Shown here in pieces: positions 16,318 through 25,025 of a DNA stretch of 35,391 bases (position 1 is its first letter; each line of letters starts with the position of its first letter). The notes beneath the pieces are model-generated. The model was not told the origin of the DNA and made no database searches. It saw nothing but the letters and a program-made list of their open reading frames with translations. The translations under genes were made by a program, and so were the position numbers. The stretch comes from Cyanobacteria bacterium FACHB-63. Its GTDB lineage: Bacteria; Cyanobacteriota; Cyanobacteriia; Leptolyngbyales; Leptolyngbyaceae. The stretch spans positions 1 to 35,391 of the forward strand of contig JACJNX010000037.1 in the NCBI GenBank assembly GCA_014695255.1, written 5' to 3'.

Positions 16318-18762
16318 ATGTTTGAATACTTCACCGATCAGGCGATTGAGACCATCATGTTTGCTCAGGAAGAAGCCCGTCGGCTTCGGCAAAACGCCGT
16401 GGGAACAGAAGCGATTTTGCTGGGCTTGCTCAGACAGGATGACACGATCGCAGCATTGGTTTTAAATAAGCTGGGAGCCGCACTGGAAGCTGGGCGCTCA
16501 GAAGTGGAAAAAATTGTCGGTCGCGGATCTGGCTCGTCGTTTGGAGAACTTCCCTTTACGCCCAAAACGCGCCAAATTCTTGAACGTGCGCTACAACAAG
16601 CCCAGATGATGGGAATGCGTTATGTGCGATCGGAGCATATTCTTTTAGCTTTAATCGACGATAACCAAGGCGTAGCGATTAAGGTCTTGAAGCAGTTGAA
16701 CCTGAATCTAGACGAGATTCGCGCTGAAGTTGATCTCGCTCAAGCTGAACCTGTTGGTGCAACGAAGTCCGCTGCTCCACGTAAAGTGGCATCTTCTAAT
16801 AAAACGCCTGCATTGAATGAGTTTGGCACTGATCTGACCCAAAAAGCCGCAGAAGGTAAGCTCGATCCGATGATCGGACGGCAGAAAGAACTCGATCGCG
16901 TGATTCAAATCCTGGGTCGTCGCTCGAAGAACAATCCTGTTTTAGTCGGTGAACCTGGAGTCGGTAAGACTGCGATCGCCGAAGGATTAGCGCAACGCAT
17001 TTACGATCAAGCGGTTCCCGATTTGCTGCAAGGTAAGCAAGTGGTGCAGCTTGACATGGGTTCATTGCTGGCAGGAACGCGCTTCCGAGGTGAGTTTGAA
17101 GAGCGAATGAAGCAGATCCTCGATGAAGTGCAGCAGTCCGGCAATATCATTTTGGTGATCGATGAAATTCATACGCTAGTGGGCGCAGGCTCGACCGGCG
17201 GCGGAATGGATGCTGCAAACTTGATGAAGCCCGCTTTAGCAAGGGGCGCACTGCAATGTATCGGTGCGACGACGCTGGATGAATATCGCCAGCATATCGA
17301 GCAAGATGCAGCGCTAGAACGGCGATTCCAGCCTGTGATGGTGGGAGAACCGACGGTTGAAGAAACGATCGACATCCTACGCGGATTGCGCGAGCGTTAC
17401 GAGCAGCACCATCAATTGCGAATCGAAGATGCAGCAGTCGAAGCGGCAGCGAAGCTAGCCGATCGCTACATCACTGATCGATTCTTGCCGGATAAAGCGA
17501 TCGACTTAATCGATGAAGCAGGCTCTTTGGTGCGGTTGCGGAATACGAATCCAGCATTGAAAGCGCTGAAGAAAGAACTGCGGCAAGTTCAGAAAGAAAA
17601 GCAAGCGACCGTAGCGGCTCAGGACTTCGATAAAGCGGGTCAATTGCGCGATCGAGAAATTGAACTCGAACGGCAATTAGCCGAAGATGTTCCGACCTCT
17701 GAGCTTCCGACTGTGACCGAAGAAGACATCGCGCAGGTGATTTCTTCTTGGATGAACATTCCGGTAAGCAAGCTGACTGAATCTGAATCTGCGATGTTGT
17801 TGCACTTAGATGAAGTGCTGCATCAGCGGGTGATTGGACAAGATGAAGCGGTGACTGCCGTAGCGAGAGCCGTGAAGCGATCGCGGGTTGGACTGCAAGA
17901 TCCAAATCGTCCGATCGCGTCGTTTATCTTCTCAGGCCCCACTGGAGTGGGTAAAACGGAACTGGCGAAAGCTCTAGCAGCAGCGGTATTCGGTTCTGAA
18001 GATGCGATGATTCGCCTGGATATGTCCGAGTACATGGAATCGCACACCGTTTCTAAGCTGATCGGTTCGCCTCCTGGATATATCGGGTATGACGAAGGCG
18101 GGCAGCTTACTGAAGCGGTTCGACGCAATCCGTACACGGTGATTCTGTTCGATGAAGTCGAGAAAGCTCACCCGGATGTGTTCAATATGATGCTGCAACT
18201 CTTAGATGATGGGCGGCTCACGGATGCTAAGGGTCGCACTGTCAGCTTCAAGAACACGCTCTTGATTATGACCTCGAACCTAGGCTCGAAAGTGATCGAG
18301 AAAGGTGGCAGTGGCTTAGGCTTTGAGTTTGGCGGCGGTTCGGCTGAGTCGGCTCAGTACAATCGCATCCGCACTTTAGTCAACGATGAGTTGAAGCAAT
18401 ACTTCCGACCAGAGTTTCTTAACCGTGTCGATGAAATTATTGTCTTCCGTCAGCTGACTCGCAGCGAAGTGGTTCAGATTGCCGACTTGATGATTCAAGA
18501 AGCCGCAGCCCGAATCGCTGAGCAAGGGATTACTCTCGAAGTCAGCGATCGCTTCAAGGAGCGCGTTGTGGTAGACGGTTACAATCCCAGCTATGGTGCG
18601 CGTCCGTTGCGTCGTGCGATCTCCAGATTGCTCGAAGATAGTTTGGCAGAAGCCTTCTTAGCCGGACAAATTCAAGCAGGAGATACTGCGATCGCGGATG
18701 TTGATGAAGATCAGCAAGTGATTATTCGTCGTGCAGAAGCACCCGTGTCGATCGCGGCATAG
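16318..18762 (+). CDS. clpC: ClpC-type AAA+ unfoldase, ClpP partner
   Basis: An 814-aa HSP100 unfoldase that feeds substrates to a ClpP protease. It has the Clp-N double repeat (about 1-145), the first AAA+ module with Walker A GEPGVGKT (211-218), a middle UVR-type coiled coil ([19 protein letters not shown], about 440-460), the second AAA+ module with Walker A GPTGVGKT, and an LGF loop ([10 protein letters not shown]) expected to dock on ClpP. The ATG at 16318 follows GGAGAAAG; an in-frame GTG 36 bases earlier is less likely. The N-domain starts [17 protein letters not shown] and diverges from the highly conserved cyanobacterial/plastid ClpC (MFERFTEKAI...), so this is probably a second ClpC paralog and not the main housekeeping one. 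A terminator follows. Confidence 0.9.
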   Translation: MFEYFTDQAIETIMFAQEEARRLRQNAVGTEAILLGLLRQDDTIAALVLNKLGAALEAGRSEVEKIVGRGSGSSFGELPFTPKTRQILERALQQAQMMGMRYVRSEHILLALIDDNQGVAIKVLKQLNLNLDEIRAEVDLAQAEPVGATKSAAPRKVASSNKTPALNEFGTDLTQKAAEGKLDPMIGRQKELDRVIQILGRRSKNNPVLVGEPGVGKTAIAEGLAQRIYDQAVPDLLQGKQVVQLDMGSLLAGTRFRGEFEERMKQILDEVQQSGNIILVIDEIHTLVGAGSTGGGMDAANLMKPALARGALQCIGATTLDEYRQHIEQDAALERRFQPVMVGEPTVEETIDILRGLRERYEQHHQLRIEDAAVEAAAKLADRYITDRFLPDKAIDLIDEAGSLVRLRNTNPALKALKKELRQVQKEKQATVAAQDFDKAGQLRDREIELERQLAEDVPTSELPTVTEEDIAQVISSWMNIPVSKLTESESAMLLHLDEVLHQRVIGQDEAVTAVARAVKRSRVGLQDPNRPIASFIFSGPTGVGKTELAKALAAAVFGSEDAMIRLDMSEYMESHTVSKLIGSPPGYIGYDEGGQLTEAVRRNPYTVILFDEVEKAHPDVFNMMLQLLDDGRLTDAKGRTVSFKNTLLIMTSNLGSKVIEKGGSGLGFEFGGGSAESAQYNRIRTLVNDELKQYFRPEFLNRVDEIIVFRQLTRSEVVQIADLMIQEAAARIAEQGITLEVSDRFKERVVVDGYNPSYGARPLRRAISRLLEDSLAEAFLAGQIQAGDTAIADVDEDQQVIIRRAEAPVSIAA

Positions 18763-18786
18763 ATCGTCCAATCTAGTTTTTCATTT

Positions 18787-18816
18787 AGCCTTTGCAGCTT
18801 TGCAAGGGCTTTTTTC
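18787..18816 (+). terminator. Intrinsic terminator of clpC
   Basis: AGCCTTTGCAG (18787-18797) pairs with TTGCAAGGGCT (18800-18810), apart from mismatched or wobble positions, and is followed by six T. It sits 24 bases after the stop. Confidence 0.85.
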
Positions 18817-18827
18817 ATGAGGATTTC

Positions 18828-19886
18828 TTATGAAGACAATGGGAGTGTCACCGTGAAGGTACTGCCGATCGTCGGTGTGCTCTCAACGGTGACACTGCCT
18901 CCAGTGGCTGACACCAATTGATGCACGATCGCCAGTCCCATGCCTGTCCCCGGAATCTCTTTAACATTTGAGCCACGGTACATGGGCGTGAAGATTAGCG
19001 CTCGATCGGCTTCCGAAATTCCAAGCCCGCGATCCTGAACTTGGAAGATCAGATGATTAGTATTGCGAGTCAGGCTTAAATAGACTGGGCTACTATCCTG
19101 TGAATATTTCACTGCATTGGTCAGTAAATTGCTAAGAATCTGTCGTAGCGTCATTTCATCAAATTCGATCATTGGTTGAGCAGATAGACAAACAAAATCA
19201 ATGTTTGCATTGCTGTATAGCTGCTCAATCTCAGCAATTAAGTCCTGGCAAAATTCACTCAAATCAATCCAGACGGGTTCCCAAGACAGTTTTCCAGTCT
19301 GACAACGGCAAACTAGCGAAGTGCGATCGAGCAGTTCAGCGATGTGTTGTACCGAGTTTCGCGCTGAGGTTACATGATCGAGCTTTTGCAGCGATTGGGG
19401 CGACTGTTCTGCTTGTTCCATTAGCTCGATCCAATCTAAGCTAATTCTTAGAGAGCTAAGCGGATCGCGGAGTTCATGCTCAACGGTATGCAAAAGCTCG
19501 ATTTGTTTCTGGTTGTCGCTTAACTGCTGGGCTAACTGAGTTTGGATTCGGTGCTGACGCAAGTTTGCGCGAATTGCTGCGTCGAGCAGGTTTTCTTGAT
19601 AGGGATGAGTCAGACAGGGCAGATCGATCGGAATTTCAAACGCCTGACTTTCTGCGTTGAAGCAAATGATAGGGAGATCAGCCGCTTCGATCGCGCCAAC
19701 TGTTTCACTCTCAACTTTTTGCTTTTCCAGCAACACCACATCTGGTTGCTCAGCAGCGATCACACCCTGTAAGGTCAACGATTTAGATACAACGATAGTT
19801 TTGTAGCCCAAACGCTGCAAACGATATTTGAGATCAAGCGTAATCCAGGGTTCTTCTGCAATAATCAGAACTTTTACGATCGACAT
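18828..19886 (-). CDS. Histidine kinase with degenerate N-terminal receiver domain
   Basis: A 352-aa cytoplasmic protein. Residues about 4-108 have the fold pattern of a response-regulator receiver, but the phospho-acceptor position is Glu54 (DVVLLE instead of a final D), the conserved Lys is replaced in LTHPYQ, and the Thr/Ser position is Asn. This receiver should not be phosphorylated. A short helix (about 109-132) leads into a normal kinase: H-box VEHELRDP with His137, N-box with Asn257 (SNLLTNAVKYS), G1 DRGLG (285-289) and G2 GTGMG (313-317). There are no membrane segments, so it senses an internal signal or protein partner. It converges on clpC; no partner regulator is adjacent (orphan). 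Confidence 0.87.
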   Translation of the reverse strand: MSIVKVLIIAEEPWITLDLKYRLQRLGYKTIVVSKSLTLQGVIAAEQPDVVLLEKQKVESETVGAIEAADLPIICFNAESQAFEIPIDLPCLTHPYQENLLDAAIRANLRQHRIQTQLAQQLSDNQKQIELLHTVEHELRDPLSSLRISLDWIELMEQAEQSPQSLQKLDHVTSARNSVQHIAELLDRTSLVCRCQTGKLSWEPVWIDLSEFCQDLIAEIEQLYSNANIDFVCLSAQPMIEFDEMTLRQILSNLLTNAVKYSQDSSPVYLSLTRNTNHLIFQVQDRGLGISEADRALIFTPMYRGSNVKEIPGTGMGLAIVHQLVSATGGSVTVESTPTIGSTFTVTLPLSS

Positions 19887-20178
19887 GCCATCTGAGTCCT
19901 AATGATCGGCTTAAATCCGTCTAGTTGACTCAGCATACAAAAAAACGTGCCTTTAATTCGTTGAATGATGCTAATCCGCTGTCCAACTGATTGATAAAAG
20001 TGCTGGAGGGAGAAAGGGAGTAAATTTTGCCCATCCCCCTACTTTCACATTGGACTCAGGAAAGTGCGATCAATCTCACGCTGCATCTGCGCATGCGATC
20101 GACGCAAATGCAGTTTTACGCTGAGCCGGAATAAATGAAAAATCAACCGCAGGGTGCGGATCGATTCCCAAAGCTGCG

Positions 20179-20376
20179 TTAATCAGGTTCAATGTCCGGA
20201 TACCCTTTTGGGCGAACGCTGATGGCAGCGTTCGTGCGAAATCCTAAGGGATAAAGCTCCTTACTGGCAGGCAACGGCGGTAGACGATTCGCTTGACCTG
20301 CGGCAGGAATGCACTCAATGACTTCTAGGTCTGCATGTTCATGACTTTGTGCTACGGATTTTAGGGGGCAATACAA
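20179..20376 (-). pseudogene. Truncated nucleoside-diphosphate-sugar pyrophosphorylase-type nucleotidyltransferase fragment
   Basis: A 65-codon minus-strand reading frame contains IPAAGQANRLPPLPASKELY, the N-terminal signature of sugar-1-phosphate nucleotidyltransferases (A-A-G-x-x-x-R-L-x-P-L-x-x-x-K-E-L-Y-P-x-G), followed by SVRPK, also typical. After that the similarity stops and the frame ends. No ATG is in frame (TTG only, directly after a TGA), and the neighbouring frame offers ATG at 20342 (MNMQT then stop), as if a 1-nt indel had broken the start. The family is about 240-350 aa, so only the first 40-60 residues remain. It lies 11 bases after the aminotransferase stop on the same strand, the position of a former operon member. 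Confidence 0.7.
20213..20234. repeat. Perfect hairpin inside the nucleotidyltransferase fragment
   Basis: CGAACGCTG (20213-20221) pairs with CAGCGTTCG (20226-20234) over a 4-nt loop. There is no T-run, so it is probably not a terminator. It encodes the RTNAAISVR part of the fragment. Confidence 0.6.
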
Positions 20377-20387
20377 TCAGTGTCAAA

Positions 20388-21773
20388 TCAGCAATACGAT
20401 CGGTACACAGGCTTCACCGAACGACCCACCAGATAGTGTTCGATCCCATCTTCGAGGGCACGTTTGTAAACCTTGAGGGCGTCCGCGATCGCATCCACGG
20501 TTTTCGCAATGTCCTCATCGGTGTGCGAATAGCTCATCACCAAGGACGGCATGATAAAGCCGCGCTTGATCATCTCCTGCAAGAACAACGTCCGGAACGG
20601 CTGGGACGGTTGCTGATTCTGGTCAAGAGTGAAATAGACCAAATTGCAGGGTTTGCCGATTAGTCCAAAGTAAGGTTCTAGGTTTTGGGTGGCAATCGCT
20701 TGATTGATGCCTTCGATCAGTTTTTTACCTTGCTGATCCATGAACTCAACCACGCCTTCAGTCTTGTAGATTTTCATGGTTGCGATCGCGGCTGCTAAGG
20801 CGTGCGTTTCGGCCCCATGGGTGGTCGAAAGTAAGAAAACCCGTTCGCGATCGTGATAAATTCCACCCGCTTCCATAAATTCCCGCTTTCCAACCAAGGC
20901 AGACACCGAAAACCCGTTGGCTAAGGCTTTTCCAAACGTCGAGAGATCAGGCACAATGTCGTAATAGCCTTGACCGCCACTATTGTGCAACCGGAACCCG
21001 TTGATCATTTCATCTAGAATGAACAGCGCACCGTTTTCATGGCAAACCTCTTGGAGTTGATGCAAGAAATTGTTGACCGGATCATCATATTTCACAGGTT
21101 CAAGAATGACGCAAGCAATCCGCCCTGGATATTGCTCAAATAAGGCTTTAACACTTTCGATGTCGTTATAGCGAAACTTAACGGTTAACTCTCGAATTGA
21201 TTGAGGAATGCCACCCGCAACCGCAGTGCTTCCAATAAACCAGTCCTCGGAAGAGAAGAAGGGATGATCGGCACAAATTGCAACCATATCGCGACCCGTG
21301 TACGCTCGCGATAGCTTGATCGCAGCACCTGTCACGGTTGATCCATCCTTGGCGAATTTCACCATCTCCCCGCCTTTGACTATGCTGAGCAGTTCTTCTG
21401 CACATTCCAGCTCGATCGTGGCAGGACGAGTAAAATTCGCACCCAATTGCATCTGCTGATACGCAGCTTGAATCACCGGGTCATAAACGTGACCCAATGC
21501 AACAGCTCTCAGGCCGATTCCATATTCAATAAATTCATTGCCATCAACATCCCAGACGTGGCAACCTTTTCCTTTAACAATAAAACCAGGCGCATGCTCA
21601 GGAAACTGATCATCGCCTTTCGCATAAGTATGTCCGCCGCCTGGAATAATTTGATGGCTCCTTTGCTGGAGAAGCTTTGAGGTTTTGAAGCTCATGTCAG
21701 CAGTCTGCGGACTTTCTGCCTTCAGATTATGTTCGTTGAGAGTCTTAATAATTTGAATTGCTGTGAAACTCAT
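20388..21773 (-). CDS. Class III aminotransferase, glutamate-1-semialdehyde aminomutase-like
   Basis: A 461-aa PLP enzyme of the HemL-like subgroup. GGGHTYAKGDDQFPEH opens the catalytic core; WDVDGNEFIEYGIG is the classic N-terminal motif; LEPV and LDEMINGFR carry the PLP-pyridine Asp (about D254); and STFGKALANG holds the Schiff-base Lys (about K282). The start at 21773 is chosen because GGAGGG sits at 21778-21783; a TTG further up is inferior. It differs from true HemL in a longer N-terminus and altered motifs, so it is a paralog acting on a specialised amino or keto substrate. It follows the dioxygenase with 26 bases between, so the two are co-transcribed. Confidence 0.88.
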   Translation of the reverse strand: MSFTAIQIIKTLNEHNLKAESPQTADMSFKTSKLLQQRSHQIIPGGGHTYAKGDDQFPEHAPGFIVKGKGCHVWDVDGNEFIEYGIGLRAVALGHVYDPVIQAAYQQMQLGANFTRPATIELECAEELLSIVKGGEMVKFAKDGSTVTGAAIKLSRAYTGRDMVAICADHPFFSSEDWFIGSTAVAGGIPQSIRELTVKFRYNDIESVKALFEQYPGRIACVILEPVKYDDPVNNFLHQLQEVCHENGALFILDEMINGFRLHNSGGQGYYDIVPDLSTFGKALANGFSVSALVGKREFMEAGGIYHDRERVFLLSTTHGAETHALAAAIATMKIYKTEGVVEFMDQQGKKLIEGINQAIATQNLEPYFGLIGKPCNLVYFTLDQNQQPSQPFRTLFLQEMIKRGFIMPSLVMSYSHTDEDIAKTVDAIADALKVYKRALEDGIEHYLVGRSVKPVYRSYC

Positions 21774-21799
21774 CTTTCCCTCCAAAGTTATCAAAGTTA

Positions 21800-22732
21800 T
21801 TAACCAGCAGAAACCACAGTGGATGGCTCGTAAATTAACAAGCCTTCGCTTAGGGTTTCAATGTCATACAATGAAGCAGCTTGCTCTGGAATTCGCTCTA
21901 AATCAGTGATCCGCAAGAAATCTCGCAATGCAGTTCCCGTACATTCTGAATCCACGTTCAACGCCCCTCGTTTTGCGACGACATCCTCATAGTGAACGGT
22001 GCGGAAATCAATACTGAAGCGAGTTTTGCCAGAGGTATTCTGCACCGTAGAGTGCATCTGCGCCGCCGAGAAAACCATGACATCTCCAGGTTTCGACACA
22101 ATCCGAATCTGCGGATCGAGTTCCATTTCTTCCTGTGGCTTTGGCTGTACCCGTGTATCTTGCTTGACGTGCTGAGCTGCGGTTTGCCGGCTGGTAGCAT
22201 TCCACTGATAGTAGTTGTAGCAACTCGAAGAATTCTTCACGCCTTGACTCCAATAGTGTGGATGGAATGCCATAACGTTGTCCGGCTCTACGTCATAGAT
22301 CGGAAACCACCAATTCAATTGGCAAGGCGCGGCGGAATACCAAGTATCTCGATGAGGATGAAATGCATAGGAAATTCCAGAGGTGAGATAGCTATGACTG
22401 GTGGAAGTTCTCATGCGCGGAACGTCAAAATAGGTTTTGGTCGGATCGCACCCTAACTCCGTAAGCATTTGTCCGACAAACGCTTTGGACTTCGGGTGGT
22501 GGATAAAAGCGGGCTTCAGTTTCGCCAGAATTGCCGCAAACTCCTCGACAGGGAGTTCATGTTGTGCAACTTGAGGATCAAGCGGCGCAAATGCTGCTTC
22601 GATCATCTCACGAGCGAATTCAACGAAGGCTTGAGCAACCGGAATCGTTGAATAAACAAAGATATCGCCGCTATAGAGTAAATTCCGACGCTTCTCATCG
22701 TCCAGTGGAGAATTGAAAAAAATTGAGGTCAT
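21800..22732 (-). CDS. Phytanoyl-CoA dioxygenase-like Fe(II)/2-oxoglutarate oxygenase
   Basis: A 310-aa protein with a PhyH-like double-stranded beta-helix. The metal-binding HxD is H127-R-D129 (HPHRDTW), the distal His is H227 (AQMHSTVQ), and R238 (GKTRFSIDFR) should bind 2-oxoglutarate. GDVMVFSA precedes the distal His, as usual. Enzymes of this kind hydroxylate or rearrange free or carrier-bound small molecules, consuming O2 and 2-oxoglutarate. Together with the downstream aminotransferase and broken neighbours it looks like a specialised-metabolite or glycan-modification enzyme. Substrate unknown. Confidence 0.83.
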   Translation of the reverse strand: MTSIFFNSPLDDEKRRNLLYSGDIFVYSTIPVAQAFVEFAREMIEAAFAPLDPQVAQHELPVEEFAAILAKLKPAFIHHPKSKAFVGQMLTELGCDPTKTYFDVPRMRTSTSHSYLTSGISYAFHPHRDTWYSAAPCQLNWWFPIYDVEPDNVMAFHPHYWSQGVKNSSSCYNYYQWNATSRQTAAQHVKQDTRVQPKPQEEMELDPQIRIVSKPGDVMVFSAAQMHSTVQNTSGKTRFSIDFRTVHYEDVVAKRGALNVDSECTGTALRDFLRITDLERIPEQAASLYDIETLSEGLLIYEPSTVVSAG

Positions 22733-22797
22733 CGTTCTTACCGTTTAGAGTGAAGTTTACTGACATAAAGATTCCACAATACTGATCGTGATGCTTT

Positions 22798-23134
22798 CTA
22801 ACGCTCCTTCTCAGGTGGGCGGCGTGAACACTTTGAGTCGCGCTGATAGAGAAGTTTCACCAAATCGTGATGCGCCTTCTCACATTCTTCGTAGCTCATG
22901 CCGAACGGAACATAGCGAATTTTTTGCCGATCGACGTAAGCGCTCGTAATGCCGTCGCATTGCCACAATTCCAAACCGTCCGTCAGCTTGTCAGTAGCCT
23001 TTTAGACCTTCAAAGACATTTAGACCGCGCAAGACTGCTTCGATAGAGATATGAAAATTTGCGTCTTCCCAGCAGCAAAATTTGCCGCCGAAGTATACAT
23101 ATTCCGGTTTCTGGAGTTGGGTAATACCAGGCAT
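22798..23134 (-). pseudogene. Broken branched-chain-aminotransferase-like (class IV) gene
   Basis: Reading the minus strand from ATG at 23134 gives MPGITQLQKPEYVYFGGKF, then CCWEDANFHISIEAVLRGLN and VFEGLKGY, the start of a class IV aminotransferase (IlvE/D-amino acid aminotransferase fold). A TGA at 22991-22993 follows where homologs probably have Trp. The frame continues as QADGRFGIVAMRRHYERL until a T-run (22920-22925), where a shift of one base is needed to continue as IRYVPFGMSYEECEKAHHDL; it then ends at TAG 22798-22800. Only about 110 of the usual 290-310 residues remain and the PLP Lys region is missing. It precedes the dioxygenase on the same strand. Confidence 0.8.
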
Positions 23135-23393
23135 AAGATTAAAAAAGTTAAGAAAGGGATTACGGATGAATTACGGGTAGAGCGTCCTCGTTAAATTCGG
23201 CGCTCCAATTCTTTATCGTTAAAAACCGATCCCTTGTCAGTAACTGTACAGAGATCTTTATTAAAACCTCTTATGAAGCTTTGATACTTAAACCTCTCTT
23301 CAAAACTTTATACGCTTAGTTTATTCGGTGATCTGAATAGATTGTGGGTCGATCGTCCAGTATTGTGAGGAGGGCAATACAGGGTAACGCGGC

Positions 23394-25025
23394 ATGAAGG
23401 CTCAAGGTTCTCGCAAAGATCTTTCGGTTCTCTGGCTGTATTTGAGCTGGGGAATTGCGGTATTTTATGCAGGAATGGCGATGCGGGAGGCATTTTCAGC
23501 CCCAATCGTGATTCAAGATGATGCGCGGGTTTACCTGATGTGGATGCAGCGATTTGTTGATCCGGGAGTGTTTCCGACTGACTGGATGGCAAAGTATTTC
23601 CAATCCGTAACTCCTTGGGGCTTGGGGACGCTGTATTGGATTGGGGCGCAGCTTGGACTTGCACCTGTGTTGATGAGTAAGTTGCTGCCTGTGGGGTTGA
23701 GTTTGCTGCTGGTATGGTATGGCTATCGGCTGACGCTGGCATTGTTTCCGGTGCCGATCGCTGGATTCTTTAGTAGTGTAATTTTGCTGCAAAGCTGCTG
23801 GCAGCGCGATGATCTGGCTTCGGCTTCGCCGCGATCGTTCTGGGCGCTGTTGCTGACTGCGTTTTTATACTATTTTGTAAAACGCGCTTGGATCGCGATG
23901 GCGCTGTGTGTTGCAGTTATGGGATTAGTCTGTCCGTTGGCGGCAGTGTTGATCGGGCTGTGGTTTGGGGTGCGCCGGGTGTGGGGATTGCTGAAGCGAC
24001 GATCGCAGCGGATGGAATGGATCATTTTAGGAGTAACGATCGCGCTGTTGTTGCCGTATGTGTTGAGTCAGTCGGAGTTTGCGCCGACCGTGAATGCGGC
24101 TCAGGCGCGATTGATGCCAGAATTTCAGCCTGGAGGACGGCTGCCGTTTTTTCATCCAAATCCACTGCGATTTTGGTTTGATGGCACTGATAGCGGATTC
24201 CAGATTTCGTTTAATCCGCCGCTGATTGGATTGGGGTTACTGTTGCCGCTGCTGGTGCGGTATCGCGATCGCTTTTCCCAGTTGCAGGCGTTAAAGCCAG
24301 ATTGGATTTTGTTGCCGCAGCTTGCAGGTACAGGATTGATCGGTTTTTTCCTCGCTCATGCCCTGTTTGTAAAGCTGCATTTTCCCAGTCGCTACACCAC
24401 GCATAGCTGGCGAATTGCGATGGCGATCGCGGCGGGAATTGTGATTGCGATCGGGCTTAATCGCTTGAAGTCTTGGAGAATGGGAGCGCTGATTGCACTG
24501 AGCGGTGTGATGCTGCTCTATCCGCACCTGGCTTGGCGCGATTTTCCCAGTACAGGCTATATCGGCGGTCAACATCCTGCGCTATATGAATTTCTCAAGA
24601 CGACTCCGAAAACAGCGCTAACGGCTTATCTTGGTGAAGATGGCAGTAACTTACCGATGATGTCTTTACGATCGACGCTCACTGCACAAGAGTATGCGGT
24701 TCCGTTTCATTTGGGCTACTACTTGCCGATGCGAAAACGAGCGATCGACTTAATCGATGCTCAATATAGTGAAAGCCTAGAGCCTGCAAAACAATTAATT
24801 CAACAGTACAAAGTCACACATTGGTTACTTGATGCGAATGCGTTTGCACCCGACTATTTGAGGAGTTATCGCTGGTTTCGATTGTTTGAGCCGAATGTCA
24901 GCACTGCGATCGCAGCATTAAAGGCGGGTCGAGTTCCAGCGATTCAGAACATTGCAGGGAAATGTACGATCGCATCTCCCAATCATGTGACTGTGTTAGA
25001 TGCCGCCTGCATTCTAAAGAACTAA
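23394..25025 (+). CDS. Polytopic membrane protein, GT-C glycosyltransferase-like
   Basis: A 543-aa protein with about 9-11 predicted membrane helices between residues 12 and 385 and a soluble C-terminal tail of about 150 residues. An acidic pair, IQDDARVY (about 40-47), in the first extracytoplasmic loop and HFPSRYTTHSWR after a late helix (about 330-341) are reminiscent of GT-C lipid-linked sugar transferases, whose first loop carries catalytic acidic residues. I cannot identify the substrate. It could also be an uncharacterised membrane protein. It diverges from the decayed operon and overlaps lysC by 4 bases stop-to-stop (CTAA). Confidence 0.7.
   Translation: MKAQGSRKDLSVLWLYLSWGIAVFYAGMAMREAFSAPIVIQDDARVYLMWMQRFVDPGVFPTDWMAKYFQSVTPWGLGTLYWIGAQLGLAPVLMSKLLPVGLSLLLVWYGYRLTLALFPVPIAGFFSSVILLQSCWQRDDLASASPRSFWALLLTAFLYYFVKRAWIAMALCVAVMGLVCPLAAVLIGLWFGVRRVWGLLKRRSQRMEWIILGVTIALLLPYVLSQSEFAPTVNAAQARLMPEFQPGGRLPFFHPNPLRFWFDGTDSGFQISFNPPLIGLGLLLPLLVRYRDRFSQLQALKPDWILLPQLAGTGLIGFFLAHALFVKLHFPSRYTTHSWRIAMAIAAGIVIAIGLNRLKSWRMGALIALSGVMLLYPHLAWRDFPSTGYIGGQHPALYEFLKTTPKTALTAYLGEDGSNLPMMSLRSTLTAQEYAVPFHLGYYLPMRKRAIDLIDAQYSESLEPAKQLIQQYKVTHWLLDANAFAPDYLRSYRWFRLFEPNVSTAIAALKAGRVPAIQNIAGKCTIASPNHVTVLDAACILKN

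Noticed and set aside
21992-22456. 154-codon plus-strand open frame opposite the dioxygenase
   Set aside because: It is a shadow of the dioxygenase, whose catalytic residues are clearly conserved on the minus strand.
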